NCBI RefSeq assembly: GCF_001949145.1
Contig: NW_019091418.1
Coordinates: forward strand, 3,366,065 to 3,416,087
Reading direction: 5' to 3'
DNA length: 50,023 bases
From: Acanthaster planci
Taxonomy: Eukaryota; Echinodermata; Asteroidea; Valvatida; Acanthasteridae
This document shows positions 10,381 through 22,300 of this stretch, piece after piece. A program made the position numbers and the translations under genes. Positions within the stretch are counted from its first letter, which is position 1; the number at the start of each line of letters is the position of its first letter. Below the pieces are notes generated by a model that was not told where the DNA came from, made no database searches, and worked only from the letters and a program-made list of their open reading frames with translations.

Positions 10381-11524
10381 ATGTGTGACAAGTTGATAAC
10401 GAAAATCAAAAGGGGGGAAGGAGAAGAGGAGTGTTTTCCCTTCTTTGAAGTCTGCAGCAGTGCATCTTATAGGACACAGGGCAGTTTTTAAAAATTACCA
10501 TCACAATTTAGAGGTGTTATTATTACAACCAAACCTATAAAGAACATCAAGTAGTAGATAGTTATGGAGACCGTGACGATTTCCCGTTTTTTTTTGAACT
10601 TAGAGAACGTCGAAAACTCTTTCCGAAAGGTACCAAAAGGTACTAAAACTAAAATAAGAAACAATTTCGGCACAATCACAAGATTCGACTCAATTAAGTC
10701 CCTGCTAGCGCAAACGAATTGAGTCCCTCATCAGAAGACTCGGCCTTGGAATTAAGGGCTTGTAAAACTCAAGTACCAAAAACTCGAACCACGGATGATT
10801 CACACCACGGATGTTTCTGTGTGATTCACTCCTTGTGGACTTTGAGTAGAGCGCCACCAACTATCCCATTAAAATCAGCCCTATTGAGTTACTTCATTTT
10901 CCTTCCTACATTGTTAATTTAAGTTCCTTCTTTTCAACATAACAAAATCATTGTTTCTGAATTCAAACACTTTTGAATGTTGACGTTTTGTTCTGACGTC
11001 AGTGATTCTAGTCCTTCCCAAGCTAAAATAGAAATAAAAGCCGAAATTTCACTTGTTGATTGGGATCAGATGGTGTTCGAGTATGTGACTTGTGTGTTAC
11101 TCGAATTGACCAAGAATAAATTCAGCTTGTCTCGACAACACAGGGTGACTCGACCCTTTGGACCTAATGACTCTACTAAGTTCAAATAATCTAAGTAGGC
11201 CTACTCGTGTGGAATCCTTTACAACATTGACACATGATAATAGTATTAATACTGTTCATTTTTGAGATAACTGTACCGGTGGAGTTTTCTAAATTGCACT
11301 GTTTGTTTGGAAAATTGATTTCAGAAACTTAAGTCGCTAACACTGCGATTTCTGCAATCGACACCTTAGCTGCTTTAGTGGAATTTTTTTCATTCAACGT
11401 AAAATACGAGCTGGAAAAATAACAGCTCTCTACCTTAGTGATTGTGAATGCAGCACGTACACGTAGGGCCCGGACGCCCAACACAAGTACAAATACAGGT
11501 ATGCTGTCATTGAGGTTAATTATT

Positions 11525-11546
11525 CACGTGACGTCATTACTTCCGA
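11525..11546 (+). promoter_or_regulatory. Candidate SOCS promoter: overlapping E-box/CRE plus ETS site
   Basis: CACGTG (11525-11530) overlaps a perfect CRE, TGACGTCA (11529-11536). ACTTCCG, an ETS site on the minus strand, follows at 11540. Such USF/CREB/ETS combinations mark many TATA-less animal promoters. It lies upstream of a possible 5' UTR exon ending at 11765 (TTG|GTGAGT) and about 2.8 kb before the SOCS ATG. Confidence 0.45.
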
Positions 11547-11604
11547 TTTCTCAACGGCAGTGACCGCATGCAATAACCAATGCATAGTTCGATCATACGT
11601 GTAC

Positions 11605-11660
11605 ATGTACAGTATACGTGTACGTATATTGTACTGTACACATGTACATGTAATGTTTGT
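11605..11660. repeat. Clustered TACATGTA/GTACGTAC palindromes
   Basis: A run of overlapping self-complementary words (GTACATGTACAGTATACGTG, GTACTGTACACATGTACATG). It is the first dense cluster of the ACATGTAC motif that recurs to 19.3 kb. Confidence 0.7.
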
Positions 11661-11765
11661 GTGCATCTATATCTACGACCTGTGTACAATACACATCTCA
11701 CATGCTCGATATGTGGCGGCTGTTCCACCGGCCCTCCCACTATTCCTACTAAAAAGTGGCAGTTG

Positions 11766-14278
11766 GTGAGTATTGTCTTCGCTTTATCATGTATATTTGA
11801 GCGATGTTGGAAGGGACATTCACATCTGTAGTCCTAGGGGTGTAAGTTTGGCTTCCATACGTCTGTGGTGTACGAAAATCTAACTGTTGTGGGCCTGCGT
11901 GTTGTTGGTCGAGTGAGGACACTGCACTTGGGCATGTTGGGGGACGATTGGCGTGGAACGTTACTTGATAGTGATACTTCTTTTCTTGCGAGTAAGCGGT
12001 TGGACGAGTAGCCTAGCTCATACATGTACGTATAATAGGTCTACATTAACTCTGGTATGTATGATCTCGACTCGTGTCGTGTTTGTAGTCATGGTAGAGG
12101 TAACTAGTCAGTGGTAGAATTGGTCCCGCCATGATCCCACAATAACCACAAAACCATACGTTGTCCTTGCTCCTACTAGTACCAGAGCATGTACACAGGT
12201 AGAGGTTTTGTCATTATTTATTACCACCTTCCTTATTCCATGTTGTTACCAAGTTTGTGGTGTTCCATATCTTTAACAAAGTCCACTTTTACAAAAATGC
12301 TGACTTTGACCTTGAGCACTTTTGATAATATTTAATTTAGGCTAAGTAAAAACTAGAGTTTTCTTACCCTCATTCAGTGAACAACGACAGCTCAGTTGGG
12401 TCATGCCACTTTACCTCTAGTATAGGTTACCAGACCCAGCCATTGTGAAAATACTCAGATTCAGAATTGGGGTTTGTTGTCCGCTACGCTCCCATGAAGT
12501 GCAGCGGATGCCGAACCCCACAGTTCTTGGAGTAGGCCTAGGTTGATGGTCTTCCATAGGTCTTTTTTTTCTAATCCCTGAAAAGGTAGAGAGTTATCTT
12601 TTTATTGTTTTAAATTGAATTCTACATTTATGTGTAATTGCAGGATACTTCATTTTGTCATGCTTGTTCTCTGTAGGAAGTGAAGTCTGAAATCGCTCTT
12701 GGTCTGAATTCCATTTCATGAACATGAATTCACATCAACAGTTTTAGTGTGGAACTAGGTGAAAATTGTCACAAAATTTCAGAACCCCTCAAAAACGTAC
12801 GACATACATGTATGTTCAGTTGTTTGGCCAGCACAGCAGCAGATTTATGCATAATGTACATGTATGTTGCCTTTTTTGCGTAGTGTACAAGTGTGATAGC
12901 TGTTAAAAGATGTGTGTGAGAATAGGCCGATCGTCCCCAACCGTGTTAGAAATTGACTACATTGTACATTTTACGGAAACTTTACACGCCCCACCCACAT
13001 TGTAGGAAATAGTTAATGATACGTGTAATTTCATAAAGCCCACATGTACATGTATATGTATACATGCACTGAAGTAACTTTCCTAGATTAGCCAAGGAAC
13101 AGTTTATTTAATACTGTATTTGATGCGTGATTTTTTGCATGTGTGCTTGATGAATGGCAAAAGTAGCAATAAGCAAATGATGATGATGAATGGACCAGTG
13201 TCAGTTCTATATTTAATCGTGAATATGTTTGAGGTACCGTACATGTATGGTTATTTCAAATCATTGACAGACTTTCTAGATTATGTGATTAAATATAATT
13301 TCTTTGAGAATAACCAAGCTTTGTTTCCCAGTGTTTTTTTTTACAAATCTAATTTTTGATCAAAATATTCAGAAAAGAAATTTTAGAAATAGCTCTAACA
13401 TTACCATAGATGCCGGTTACCTTAAGTATGTCAAAGGTCTGGAATACGTGTACCAATAGTACCATATTTGGATGGCCTATTACATGTACGTCACAAATCT
13501 TGTGCAATCTGACCAATCACAAGGCTTGTTCTAGCAGCCAGAAATGGATTTTTCGGGTGTTTCCATGTTACAAGGTGCTTTTCTTAAACGTTGCAGCATG
13601 TGGAGCAAAAACACTAAACCAAAAATTTCCATTACAAAAATTCTATTGGGTGTGCAAAAAACCTGACTACAGATACAGACTAGAAGTGAAATTCTAAAAC
13701 ACATTTGTACTGATGGGATTTAAAATTGTCATTGCCAAGTTGAGATATTCAGAGTTTAATTTGGACAAAAATTGCTGTTTTAGTAGGGAAAGGTCACCAT
13801 ACCCATATGTGGTAAAACTCTAGACTGAAGTTATATTTTCTTAACCATCGATATAAAATAAAGTATCACATAGTAAAATATTTTGATATTTGAAATGAAT
13901 TGTATTTGCTTAAAGAATTGTCTCAGTGCTTACGAATGACATTTTTCTTCGGGTGTGCATTATTGAGTGTGTACAAGCAGTCTATACAATCTGTGGGCAA
14001 GAAATTCAAAGCATGCTGTGATGTCATGATTGTACAGTGGTGTCAGTCCCTTCTCCAAGCCGTTGCAGGAAAATCCAATTTCCTTGCTTTTTGAAAGATT
14101 AATGACTTCTGGGAATAGGTCCTCACGTTACTGTGATAAAATGAAAGTTGCAGTAAAAAATTTGCATGTAAACAGTACATGTACGTATGTGCACCCTTAA
14201 AATACTCTGATGCTTACAGTGTCATCTGGTTTGTGTTTTGAAATTTCTGAAGGATTTTTGTTTTTCATTTACTTCCAG
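11766..14278 (+). other. Putative 5' UTR intron of the SOCS gene
   Basis: A possible donor (GTGAGT, 11766) and a convincing acceptor (TTTACTTCCAG ending 14278, 37 nt before the SOCS ATG) would bound this intron. Apart from hairpin copy 3 and scattered ACATGTA words I see no gene here. The exact first exon is unproven. Confidence 0.35.
12462..12530. repeat. Hairpin repeat, copy 3 (diverged)
   Basis: CAGAATTGGGGTTTG then TCCGCTACGCTCCCATG, followed by CAGCGGATGCCGAACCCC and ACAGTTCTTGG. The arms still pair, though with more mismatches than copy 1. Order and core words (CAGAA-TG-GGGT, TCCGCT-GCTCCC, ACCCCACAGTTCT) match copies 1 and 2. Confidence 0.75.
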
Positions 14279-14315
14279 GTTGCTGTCTTTAATTTGATGC
14301 TACAGATAAATCATC

Positions 14316-16121
14316 ATGGCAACTAAAAAGAGGGGTCTACAAAGTTCCAAGCAAAGATCCAATTCATCTCCAGAGTTACAGCTTCAAGTCGTTGATAGCA
14401 GCTTCGGAGACAGACTTGGGCAAGTCAAGAAGAATGCAGACAGAGTCAGGAGTGGCAATGAGAATAATGGATCTTTGCAGCAGACACTGATGGCAACTTC
14501 TGGTGAGGGCTCCAAACACATAGATGCCTCAGAACACATCAGCAGAATCTCTAGTTTGACCACCACTTCACAGTCTGATGCAGTTCTGTGCAGTTCATGC
14601 GGCAAGACCACCTTTGGAGGTACAGATAAGACATCGCAACCGGCAGTCAGGCCTAAGATTCGCAACTTCAAGGCAAAGAGCTTATCACGGCAGAGGCAGA
14701 GACAGCCTCCAGCAGATCGTGTCATAATGACTGTGGATGACAATGCCGACACTGTGCACTCTTCAAGCTCAGAGACAGAAGAAGCAGCAGTTGCCCCTAA
14801 ACAAGCTAAAAAGCATGGCTTCAGTCGTGTTGCTAGTGCACTTGTTGCAAGGTTCCGACTCAAGACACAAAGGCACCATCGCAGAGGCTCCACTAGTGAT
14901 TCTGACTCATCGTCAAGTACCAACGACATTAAGATTGAGTCTCCTCGCCCTCGATCTAAATCATTTAGTGGTCGAATCATGCGCAAGTTTGCCACAAAAG
15001 AGAAAGCAAGTATTGAAAGAGACTCACCCAGTCACAACCTAACAAAGAGAAAAGCACACTCCCATGCCAGTCGCATCCAGTCCTGTATTGGAGTTGTCTT
15101 TGCAGGAAATGCAGTGGCAAAGCAGAAAGGAAAATCCTCCAAAAATGAAAATGATTCACAGAAGGCAAGGCGATACATCCCAGTTATCAATCTAGATGAC
15201 TTCAATCCAGACGATTATCCAATTGAAAGCGAGGATGACATTCAGAGAGTCCTACGTGAACAAGAGATCCGTGATGGTGTGGACCCACCTCCAGGTTTTC
15301 AACCCCATTTTTTTGCTGAGGCCCAAACACATTCGGAGCCATCTGCTAAAGTGACTGATACAGAAAAACCATATCATCATACATGTACAAGTAAAATGAG
15401 GGAGGTAACAGTTACAAATAGTTGTAGTGCCTTAACCTCTGTAGCTAGTCCTGTAGTACATGGGCCAAGCCACACGACAGCAAATATCTATGACCAGTAT
15501 GGTTCCCTAACACCAGAGGGAAACTACATTCCTCGGACAGTGCATACCCAGATTGACTACATGCACTGTTTGGTGCCTGACCAAAAGAGCATCATTGGAA
15601 GTAGCTTCTACTGGGGTAAAATTGATCGATTTGAGGCCGATCAACTTTTAGAAAACAAGCCAGAGGGGACATTCTTGTTGCGAGACAGTGCCCATGATGA
15701 GTTTGTCTTCTCTGTCAGTTTTCGACGGTATGGTCGTACTCTGCATGCTCGGATTGAACAGTGGAAACACAAGTTTAGTTTTGATGCTCATGATCCAGGG
15801 GTATACTCTTCAGACACAATCAGTGGTCTACTCAAACATTACAAAGATCCTACTTTCTGTATGTTCTTTGAACCTATGCTGACCATTCCACTACCTAGAC
15901 CAAATCCACCTTCACTGCAGGAACTTGCAAGAGCCACAATTTGTTCATATACTACATATGATGGTATTGCACATCTAGCATTGCCACGGACATTAAAAGA
16001 GTACGCACGGGAATATCATTACAAACAGAGGGTTCGTATGAGACGATTTGAGGTACCGGAAATGCCAGTAGTTACAGAACAAAGGGTGGGGGTCATCACC
16101 AAAACATGCATTTCCCGGTAA
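14316..16121 (+). CDS. SOCS5: SOCS4/SOCS5-type suppressor of cytokine signalling
   Basis: 601-residue single-exon protein. SOCS4/5 proteins bind phosphotyrosine sites through an SH2 domain and recruit Elongin B/C-Cullin5 through the SOCS box to ubiquitinate receptors and kinases (known for JAK/STAT and EGFR signalling). The long Ser- and basic-rich N-terminus (1 to about 400) has a conserved GVDPPPGFQP segment near 320. The block VHTQIDYMHCLVPD starts near 409, and the SH2 domain spans about 430-530 with FLLRDS (Arg456 binds phosphotyrosine) and HARIEQW. The SOCS box is at about 533-570 (LQELARATIC ... LKEYAREYHY). The start has a good context (ATCATCATGG). It could be the single ancestor-type gene of SOCS4 and SOCS5. 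It lies head to head with WDHD1, as human SOCS4 does. Confidence 0.95.
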   Translation: MATKKRGLQSSKQRSNSSPELQLQVVDSSFGDRLGQVKKNADRVRSGNENNGSLQQTLMATSGEGSKHIDASEHISRISSLTTTSQSDAVLCSSCGKTTFGGTDKTSQPAVRPKIRNFKAKSLSRQRQRQPPADRVIMTVDDNADTVHSSSSETEEAAVAPKQAKKHGFSRVASALVARFRLKTQRHHRRGSTSDSDSSSSTNDIKIESPRPRSKSFSGRIMRKFATKEKASIERDSPSHNLTKRKAHSHASRIQSCIGVVFAGNAVAKQKGKSSKNENDSQKARRYIPVINLDDFNPDDYPIESEDDIQRVLREQEIRDGVDPPPGFQPHFFAEAQTHSEPSAKVTDTEKPYHHTCTSKMREVTVTNSCSALTSVASPVVHGPSHTTANIYDQYGSLTPEGNYIPRTVHTQIDYMHCLVPDQKSIIGSSFYWGKIDRFEADQLLENKPEGTFLLRDSAHDEFVFSVSFRRYGRTLHARIEQWKHKFSFDAHDPGVYSSDTISGLLKHYKDPTFCMFFEPMLTIPLPRPNPPSLQELARATICSYTTYDGIAHLALPRTLKEYAREYHYKQRVRMRRFEVPEMPVVTEQRVGVITKTCISR

Positions 16122-16265
16122 ATAATTTCTCACAGCTTATGTTTCAGCAAACAAGGCAACAGAAAACAGAGGCTTGGCCAGGTACATGTACATTTAAAGA
16201 ACAAACTGAAATCTATTTTGAGTCTTTGTGAGAAGATAAAAATGGTTGACTGTATACAAAAAATT

Positions 16266-16364
16266 AATAAAAAAATACATTAGTTTGCTTCTCATTCACG
16301 TTTGCTTCTCATTCACTTTGCATAATGGAACTTGCTTGATTTCGCTCCTGTCCCTGTCAAATAA
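16266..16364 (+). terminator. Candidate SOCS polyadenylation signals
   Basis: AATAAA occurs at 16266-16271 and 16359-16364, 145 and 238 nt past the stop codon. Either could end a short 3' UTR; a longer UTR is possible. Confidence 0.4.
16283..16316. repeat. Exact 17-bp tandem duplication
   Basis: GTTTGCTTCTCATTCAC occurs twice head to tail in the SOCS 3' flank or UTR. Confidence 0.9.
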
Positions 16365-19300
16365 AATATCATACATGTACATGTAACTGTATGCGTGTGT
16401 ACATGTCCATGGTTTGGTTTCCAACTGAAAATGTTTGGAGTGTGTCAAAAGATTCTTGAGTAGACAGCAATGCTACTAAACATGTGAAACCTTTCAGTGA
16501 AATTTCTTGGTGTATTTTGTTCGATAAAGAGAAAACCTGGAGATGGAGCTTTGTCCAATTCATGTTTAAATATGCCAACTTCAAATTGTCAAAATATTTA
16601 CATACATGTAGAAATGTAGGCTTCTACATGTATTTGGCACACATCTAGCAGCATTTGAAACAGTGTCCAAATTTGTCTTCTGCTAAATGAAGGTGTCTTG
16701 AGTTGCCGAAGCTGTAAGCTTTTACATGGACATGTGTACAGAGTATTCAAGAACACCAAAATATGATACCACACTGGCTAATTGGTCAAAATTTCACCAC
16801 CTACATGTAGTATTGCAATGCAAGAGTTTAGGCAGTGGTGTCTTGGCAATTCCACTCCCACAGAAAGATACATCTTGCTTGTGGGGCTGTTTTCAAATGC
16901 CACACACATTAACTGTATTATCTCTGACTTTTAGTGTGGAAAAGATGTGTATTCATGATTAAAATGATACATACATGTATTTACTGTGACTTCAGTGACA
17001 AGAAAAATGTATGTATTTGACTCAGTACAAGAATACCTGTACTTTTAAATGCTGAATATTTTGTACCCATAGGTATTTGATAGTACAAGTTAATATATTT
17101 TTGAAATGAATATGATAAACGGGTATTAACTGCTGTACACCATTTACGCTGTCCAAGTACATACCGTACATGTATTGATGATTTCTACAAAGATGAAATA
17201 CAGACCTACAGTAGGAACAGGCAAGATGATAAGAGAAATTGTGTTTGTATGATTGCCAAGGGTACGGACGTGTGCGTATCCATGACTTACATTTATCTTC
17301 AGTGCAAAAATTATGCAAAACCCCTCTTACTGCAATTTTACATACTGTACATGAACCTGAAATATTTCTGCACATACACTACTATGTATGGTACGTTTAC
17401 ATGTATGTTTTTGTATGTGTGTGTACTTGTATGCATGTGACTCTGATTTACAATGTACAGTGAATCAGTGCAAGAAAATCAGTTGTGTGGACCACACGTG
17501 TTGAAATTGTACACACTGTGGATATAAAATTGTATGGGGACAAAATTTTATCCACACAACTGAATTGGTTACGACTTCCCTAACAAAAAGAAATTGACCC
17601 CTCTAAACATACATTAACTGAACAGTACCTTGCTGTGGCTTTGGAGTCATTGTATGGTGACAGTGCCTGGCCCATCATGGCCATGTACCTACACATAAAT
17701 CTATTCAGTTGTTGAGACATGATGTAGCACCACTGTGCATATACACTGTTCAGACTTGTAAAAAAAACATCAATAAGTCTGCAGCCTTCATATTCTCTTG
17801 CCTGACCTTTATGTAGAGTAAGAGTTGACAGTGGCCATTAAGGTATAATGTACATGTACTGGTACCTGTACAAATCATCACAGCAATGTACATGTACGTG
17901 TACATTGTAGTGTGCATACATGTACTGTACATGTACAGTGTGTGCATGTGTTGTGCCATATTGGACAAACAGTGGACTTGCACTGTTCAAGTTTGTGGCC
18001 TTGGTGTTCAGTGTCTGGGCTAGAGTTGACCATGGCCTGAACAAAGACAAACCATTCTAAATTGTGTTTTGTGTACAAACTATACATGTACATCTTTTCC
18101 TTCCTCCATGGTAGAATTTACATGTAAAGCCCTTCATAACAGTTCATGTACTGTACATGCATCATTTTGTTCAGAAGTATACAGATTTTGCTCTGCTAAA
18201 TCAAAATAGTTTTCTTATTGGAGAGCCTTTCTCCAATTATGTGGGAATTTCTGATGTAATTTGATACAAAAAATGTGTGCATGTAGAACACTTTGTGTAC
18301 TTCATAACATTATGTACAGTTTTTCTCAAACTGCCACCGTATGTGTACCAGATAATTTGTATGCACATGCAGGGCAGACACTATGTAAATCAATGTATGT
18401 ATGTACCTGTATGTAGTTCTTTGCAGTGTGTCACATGCAGGATTCACACATTTGGTAGGAATGTATTGTGGATTTGATTGTACAAAAATTTCAGTTATTA
18501 GACATTCAACGTTGTTCGTGCCATATTCCCTGGGCAGTGTAAATTATTTTTTCCTCATGAATGTTGAATTGAAATGGTTAACCTGTTGTTCTATATTCAT
18601 TGAACATGTACATGTACATGTATGGTAAGGTTTTGCCTTAGTTAAATTGTGAGTACACTGAAAGATCCCTGGTTCACACACAGGAGTCTTTTTTGCAATA
18701 TGCGTTATTTGACTTGTCGGTTTTTCCAAATTAGAACAAAATGGACAATTTAGGACTGCATGACTGTTGTTGTGCACTGTCATTTTTGTTATTAGAGCTC
18801 ATGTAACATCTGCATGAATACAAGCTGTAACACATTTTCAGACAACTGTACCACTTCCAAACAGAGCCATTATTATGGCTACATGTACTGGAGGTATGCA
18901 CATGTACTCAGGTTCATGTGCCTGTTTGGATATATACATTGTTCATGTACAAATACATGTACAGTGTATGTGTTTTTTCTCTTTGCTCTGGGCATCCTCT
19001 AAGGTGGCTGCTTGTTCAATTTGTTGGCTGTTACAGATTTTACCAGATTACAAATGTGTGGATTGATTTACCCATGAAATTAATCTACACTGTTGCGTAC
19101 AGACGTTAAGACAAGGATATGTTGTCTTCCTTCAGTTCTGTAATAATTATCATATGAATGAATCCTGGGTGGTTTGGGTTATGTTCACTCTGGACATACA
19201 TGTTCTGTACATGTACCTGTGTATGCACATGAAAAACATGTACATGTACATGTTTGTGAATTTCCTTGTTTCATTTACTGAGTGTTCATGTTGCAGTCAT
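16365..19300. repeat. ACATGTAC-rich non-coding tract
   Basis: No coding signal is seen. The palindrome ACATGTAC or its shifted form TACATGTA recurs here, often in runs (near 16373, 17849, 17886, 17915, 18605, 18943, 19198, 19238). The same word is much rarer from 22 to 35 kb. Confidence 0.7.
17479..17563. repeat. Nested inverted repeats
   Basis: TCAGTTGTGTGGA (17479-17491) is perfectly complementary to TCCACACAACTGA (17551-17563). Inside, GGATATAAAATTGT (17520) nearly pairs with ACAAAATTTTATCC (17540-17553), sharing three bases with the outer arm. The two hairpins compete. Confidence 0.7.
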
Positions 19301-22300
19301 TTGGCATTACTTGTGTAGTTTTTGTTTGTGCTCATGTCTTATGGTTTCATACTGGGCAGTGTAGATTACAGAGCAGAATAAGGCCTCTCTTATGATATTG
19401 TGATTCATTTTTTTTGATCCCCCAACTAATGCCAAAGGTCGTTGAAGTTGACCCTAATAATTACAATAAACCTGAATTATTGTACACACTTCCTTACATA
19501 GTCTCGCTCTGCAGTCAACCTTTAGTAAACAGCATCAAAACATGTTCAGACTTGTCCAGAATTTGGGGATGATATGCCGACTGCTGTTTTTTTCATTTTT
19601 GTTTGCACTTTGATTTTGTTCGTGTCTAACTGATCTGTGTGGTGACTGTTCAATTGTTCTATTGTACAATACACATGCAATATCATCTTTTGGTTAGATA
19701 AAGTGATCAAAGAAATATCTGTACTAAGGGTTGTGTCCACAAGACCTTGGTAGGTTGAAACCTGCCCCTCCCCCCAAGTTGGGAAAGACCCAGATTGCTC
19801 AATCATTTCCTGTTTCAATATCTGTATTGTTGGACTTGAACAACTGAGTCCAATATTGATGCTAGGTCTGTTCAGACGGCTGTGTAAGTTCCAGAGGGTG
19901 TATTATACATTTGGAGGTTTCTTTATTTCCAATATAAAAAGGGTTATTTAGGCTTATATCTATAAATTATTGTAACTTGTGTATATTGTACAATTATACT
20001 AATGTTAATTTATATGTACCTAATTCAATTATGAAGTTTAGAATCTTGCATGCATGCTTTCACAGAATTTTTATCTGTAAAAGTAAATGTTTGCATGTGC
20101 TTTTGTGGCAGTATGCTCTGAAATGTGCATATGTAGTTGAATCAGAGTTCCTTTTTTCTTACAGGCCTATGTGCTGCCAATATTAATTGATTTTCTTACT
20201 CATGAATTCATGATATGACTGTCTGGTTAGTATTTAAATTTTTTACAAAGATGAAGGAAGCTCCTTATTCTGATTTGAATTTCACAACCATGAGAGATGT
20301 AATGGAACTTGAGTTTTTTGGGTGGTTTGTTATTTTCATTTTTAAGATTGCTCACCATCATTTAAATGAAAATCTGCAGATTTCTTTCAAATACAGCTGG
20401 GATACAGCATTTGGGGGGGTTAGAATATATCTGCTACGATCCACTTTGTTTGCTTACACTGTTTTTGTATTTTTGCAAGGACAAGTGACATGATGGAAGT
20501 TGTGTATCTGCAAAAAAAATAGTGCCATAAGTCTGATTTAATCAAATGGGTGTCATCCATAACTTGTATTTTGGCAAGCACACTCAAAAGCCTCTTTAAC
20601 AATTTCCATTTTTTCCCAAGCATCCAGGAAATGGACAATTCAGGTATTGCTTATCCGCAAAAGAGTCATAAATTGATGTTGGAAAACAAAACCCTAAAAA
20701 TAACTAAAGGCAAATCTACTAGGGGACTTTTCCCCCCAATTTCTGTTTGTACAGTGTTTATTCATTTAGCTATTATAGCTTTTCAAAATATGGTTTCTTG
20801 AAAGTGATGCATATTTTTGTTTTATTAAAGCTTTTCATTTCAATGTGCCTAAACATAAACTTATGCAGACAGTCCTGTGTTTACATTTGTGATATAAAGT
20901 ATGCTTTTCATGTAATTGAAAGTGCTTTGTTAATGCAACACAGCAGTGAGATCCATACAGTGAGAATAGAATGGCATAAAATGCAAAACTGAAAGCTAAA
21001 GTATTGGGACTAACTCTTTGGTTGTGAGTCTGTTAAATATAATTCTAGCTTCAAAATTTAAGGTTGATATCATAAAGTAATTTGGGCAGTACATGTTTTT
21101 AGCAGAGTAATATCTATCGACACCCAGCTATTCTTGTAGTTGAAATAGAAAACTTTAAAATGCTGTCCAGAAATAAATCAGGTTTCCTCTTGAATAAAAA
21201 TAAAAGTACACTCTTGTGTTCCAAATACAGGTATTTAATTAAACATTTCATGATTGGATCGCCTGTTACATGTAACATGTACATTAATACCTTTGTCAAC
21301 ATGAAAAATGTAGAAAAGCAGACATAGGGGCAGTTTAATTGGCTAGTTGGCTGCACAAAAATATGTACCCAGCTGAAAAATGAATTTCAAATTACCAAAA
21401 ATAACTTCATTACACTTGTGATCAGACAGCCGATGTAGTTGAGAAATTCATCCACACATACATTAACTTGCCATGTTGGACGTGACTGATGGCAAAACAA
21501 CCATCTGTGGGAAGTCACTACAGCTGCTAGTCAAAATCTCTGATAGACCTACTTCTACAAGCTACTCCCTGTCCCATCCCTTCAAAAGTAATTCTGATGT
21601 GGCTCCACATCTGCACATAATGTACTGTACATACATGTACGTAGACTCAAGTCACTGAAGACTTTTCAAGCTGAATTCCTTCTCTCATATATCTTCTTTG
21701 CAATGCAATGATGTCACTACTATTGACTAGTGACAAAGTAAACAGGTTATCCCTACCCCTCAGGGAATCAAATGGTTTAACTTATGCCAAGTATGTGCAT
21801 CAATACTCCAAGGTATTAACAGTCTGTCTAGGTGCATGCTACACTCTTCATATTTTGGATAAATTCTGCAAGTTTTTCTTCTGAATAGTTTGTGGACAAT
21901 TCTATATACATGTATATATGGGGTCCTATTTATTTTTATATATACTGTATACACTTACATGCAAGTATTGTTTCACACAGCTTCAATCCAAAGTGAATAT
22001 ATTTTAGTTCTAAATGTACATGTATGTATTACATCTTCCATGAGAGTGAACTACAGTGTTCAACCTAGCAACAAGGCCAAAAACAAAGTAGGGGCAAATA
22101 TCGAAGACAGTAAGCCAGTTCAGTATTCCAACATTGCATGCCCAGCACGAGGCTGTTCGGAAACAGCTACACGCACAATAATCTGTCTTATCAGTGCAGC
22201 CATACACTTACTCAAGTGCATGCTTTGTCCTCAAAAAACCATGGCTTTTTGAAATACCAAACTGGCTCATTCAGCGCAATAGTACTGATAAGCTGTGGGT

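Noticed and set aside
14384-14995. 203-codon open frame antisense to the SOCS coding region
   Set aside because: It lies wholly inside the SOCS gene on the opposite strand, arises from codon bias, and has no family resemblance.
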